A DNA stretch of 6,097 bases from Ruminococcaceae bacterium UBA1691 (lineage in GTDB: Bacteria; Bacillota; Clostridia; Oscillospirales; Acutalibacteraceae), in contig DCJV01000031.1 in assembly GCA_002320555.1 (NCBI GenBank), positions 23,145-29,241 on the forward strand, written 5' to 3'. Positions 5,672 to 6,097 of the stretch are shown here, one piece after another. A model generated the notes under the pieces. It saw only the letters and a program-made list of their open reading frames with translations. It had not been told where the DNA came from and did no database searches. The position numbers were made by a program, and so were the translations under genes. The first letter of the stretch is position 1. The number at the start of each line of letters is the position of its first letter.

Positions 5672-6097
5672 TCATGACGAATGCGCATCTATCCCGTATA
5701 TAAGCCGGTGTTCGCGCCCGTCCGGGGCAAAATGCGTGGCCGCTCTTCCATCCACCATGAGGCCCGGCGATGCGGTATCTGATACGGTAATGGCAATCAC
5801 GGCTCCGTCAAGCGTGAGCGTCGCGCTGTATCCATGCCAGCCGGAGGGAAGGTGCGGCTCGAATTCGATCGCCCCGCCGCGCAGCCGCAGCCCCAGAAGC
5901 TCCTCGACCACAGTCCGGTAATACCAGCCCGCCGCGCCCGTATACAGGCTCCATCCGCCGCGGCCCTCCATGCCCTGCGCCGTGGAAACGTCGCCCGCCA
6001 GCGCATATGGCTCCCGGACATATCGCTTGGCCTCTGTGTCCTGCGCGCATTTTTCAGCAGGATTCAAAAGCTTTAGGAGCGAATACCCTTCGTCAAC
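5672..6097 (-). CDS. C-terminal part of a GH94/GH36-type glycoside phosphorylase or cyclic beta-1,2-glucan synthase-like protein (5' end cut off)
   Basis: The frame is open to the window edge, so 141 C-terminal residues are seen. An internal TTG at 6067 is not a start, because the preceding residues (VDEGYSLLKLL) continue the family pattern. The recognisable block is KRYVREPYALAGDV (24-37), then GRGGWSLYTGAAGWYYR (45-61), VVEELLGLRLRG, and a beta-rich tail with FEPHLPSGWHGYSATL. This matches the C-terminal end of the catalytic barrel and the small following beta domain in GH94 enzymes such as cellobiose or chitobiose phosphorylase and NdvB. These cleave or form beta-glucosides using phosphate. 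The catalytic acid lies upstream, outside the window, so substrate and size cannot be judged. It is separated from ymfF by 336 bases and its own promoters, so no functional link is implied. Confidence 0.85.
   Translation of the reverse strand, partial: VDEGYSLLKLLNPAEKCAQDTEAKRYVREPYALAGDVSTAQGMEGRGGWSLYTGAAGWYYRTVVEELLGLRLRGGAIEFEPHLPSGWHGYSATLTLDGAVIAITVSDTASPGLMVDGRAATHFAPDGREHRLIYGIDAHSS

Noticed and set aside
5417..5688. Small frames on both strands in the 5336-5671 gap
   Set aside because: They overlap promoter-like and hairpin sequence, have no convincing ribosome binding site and match no family.

Overview
This is a chromosomal housekeeping segment from a Gram-positive-type bacterium. 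It is probably a Bacillota member of class Clostridia with moderately high GC. The evidence is the paired M16 peptidases of the ymfF/ymfH type, strong AGGAGG ribosome binding sites, a small PspC-domain membrane protein and A/T-rich extended -10 promoters. Every convincing gene lies on the minus strand, so transcription runs from high to low coordinates. No species can be named from this alone.

In transcription order, the window opens with the C-terminal 141 residues of a GH94/GH36-type carbohydrate-active enzyme (5672-6097), cut by the window edge. A 336-base gap (5336-5671) follows, with two extended -10 promoter candidates and several hairpins. Next come ymfF (4046-5335) and ymfH (2772-4049), joined by an ATGA stop/start overlap. 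They encode a catalytically degenerate and a catalytically intact M16 peptidase. A hairpin with a U-rich tail (2707-2747) closes this operon.

The 408-base gap from 2364 to 2771 holds the most unusual object in the window: a GC-rich 279-base element (2402-2680). Its ends form a near-perfect 19-pair helix and its interior folds into two further arms. The mispairs in its helices are G-U wobbles when read as plus-strand RNA and C-A mismatches when read as minus-strand RNA. This favours a structured RNA encoded opposite to all the neighbouring genes. A MITE-like inserted element is the main alternative.

Downstream are lgt (1284-2363, lipoprotein diacylglyceryl transferase with a 70-residue polar tail), folD (443-1300, one-carbon metabolism, start inside the end of lgt) and a PspC-domain gene (192-401). 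A possible attenuator hairpin overlaps the folD stop codon, directly before the PspC ribosome binding site. A perfect 12-bp hairpin (129-156) lies beyond this cluster. The first nine codons of another minus-strand gene may lie at 1-27.

Functionally this is core physiology: lipoprotein maturation at the membrane, cytosolic folate chemistry, a small envelope protein, and an M16 pair linked in Bacillus to elongation factor P modification. No defence system, CRISPR array, tRNA, rRNA or transposase gene was seen.
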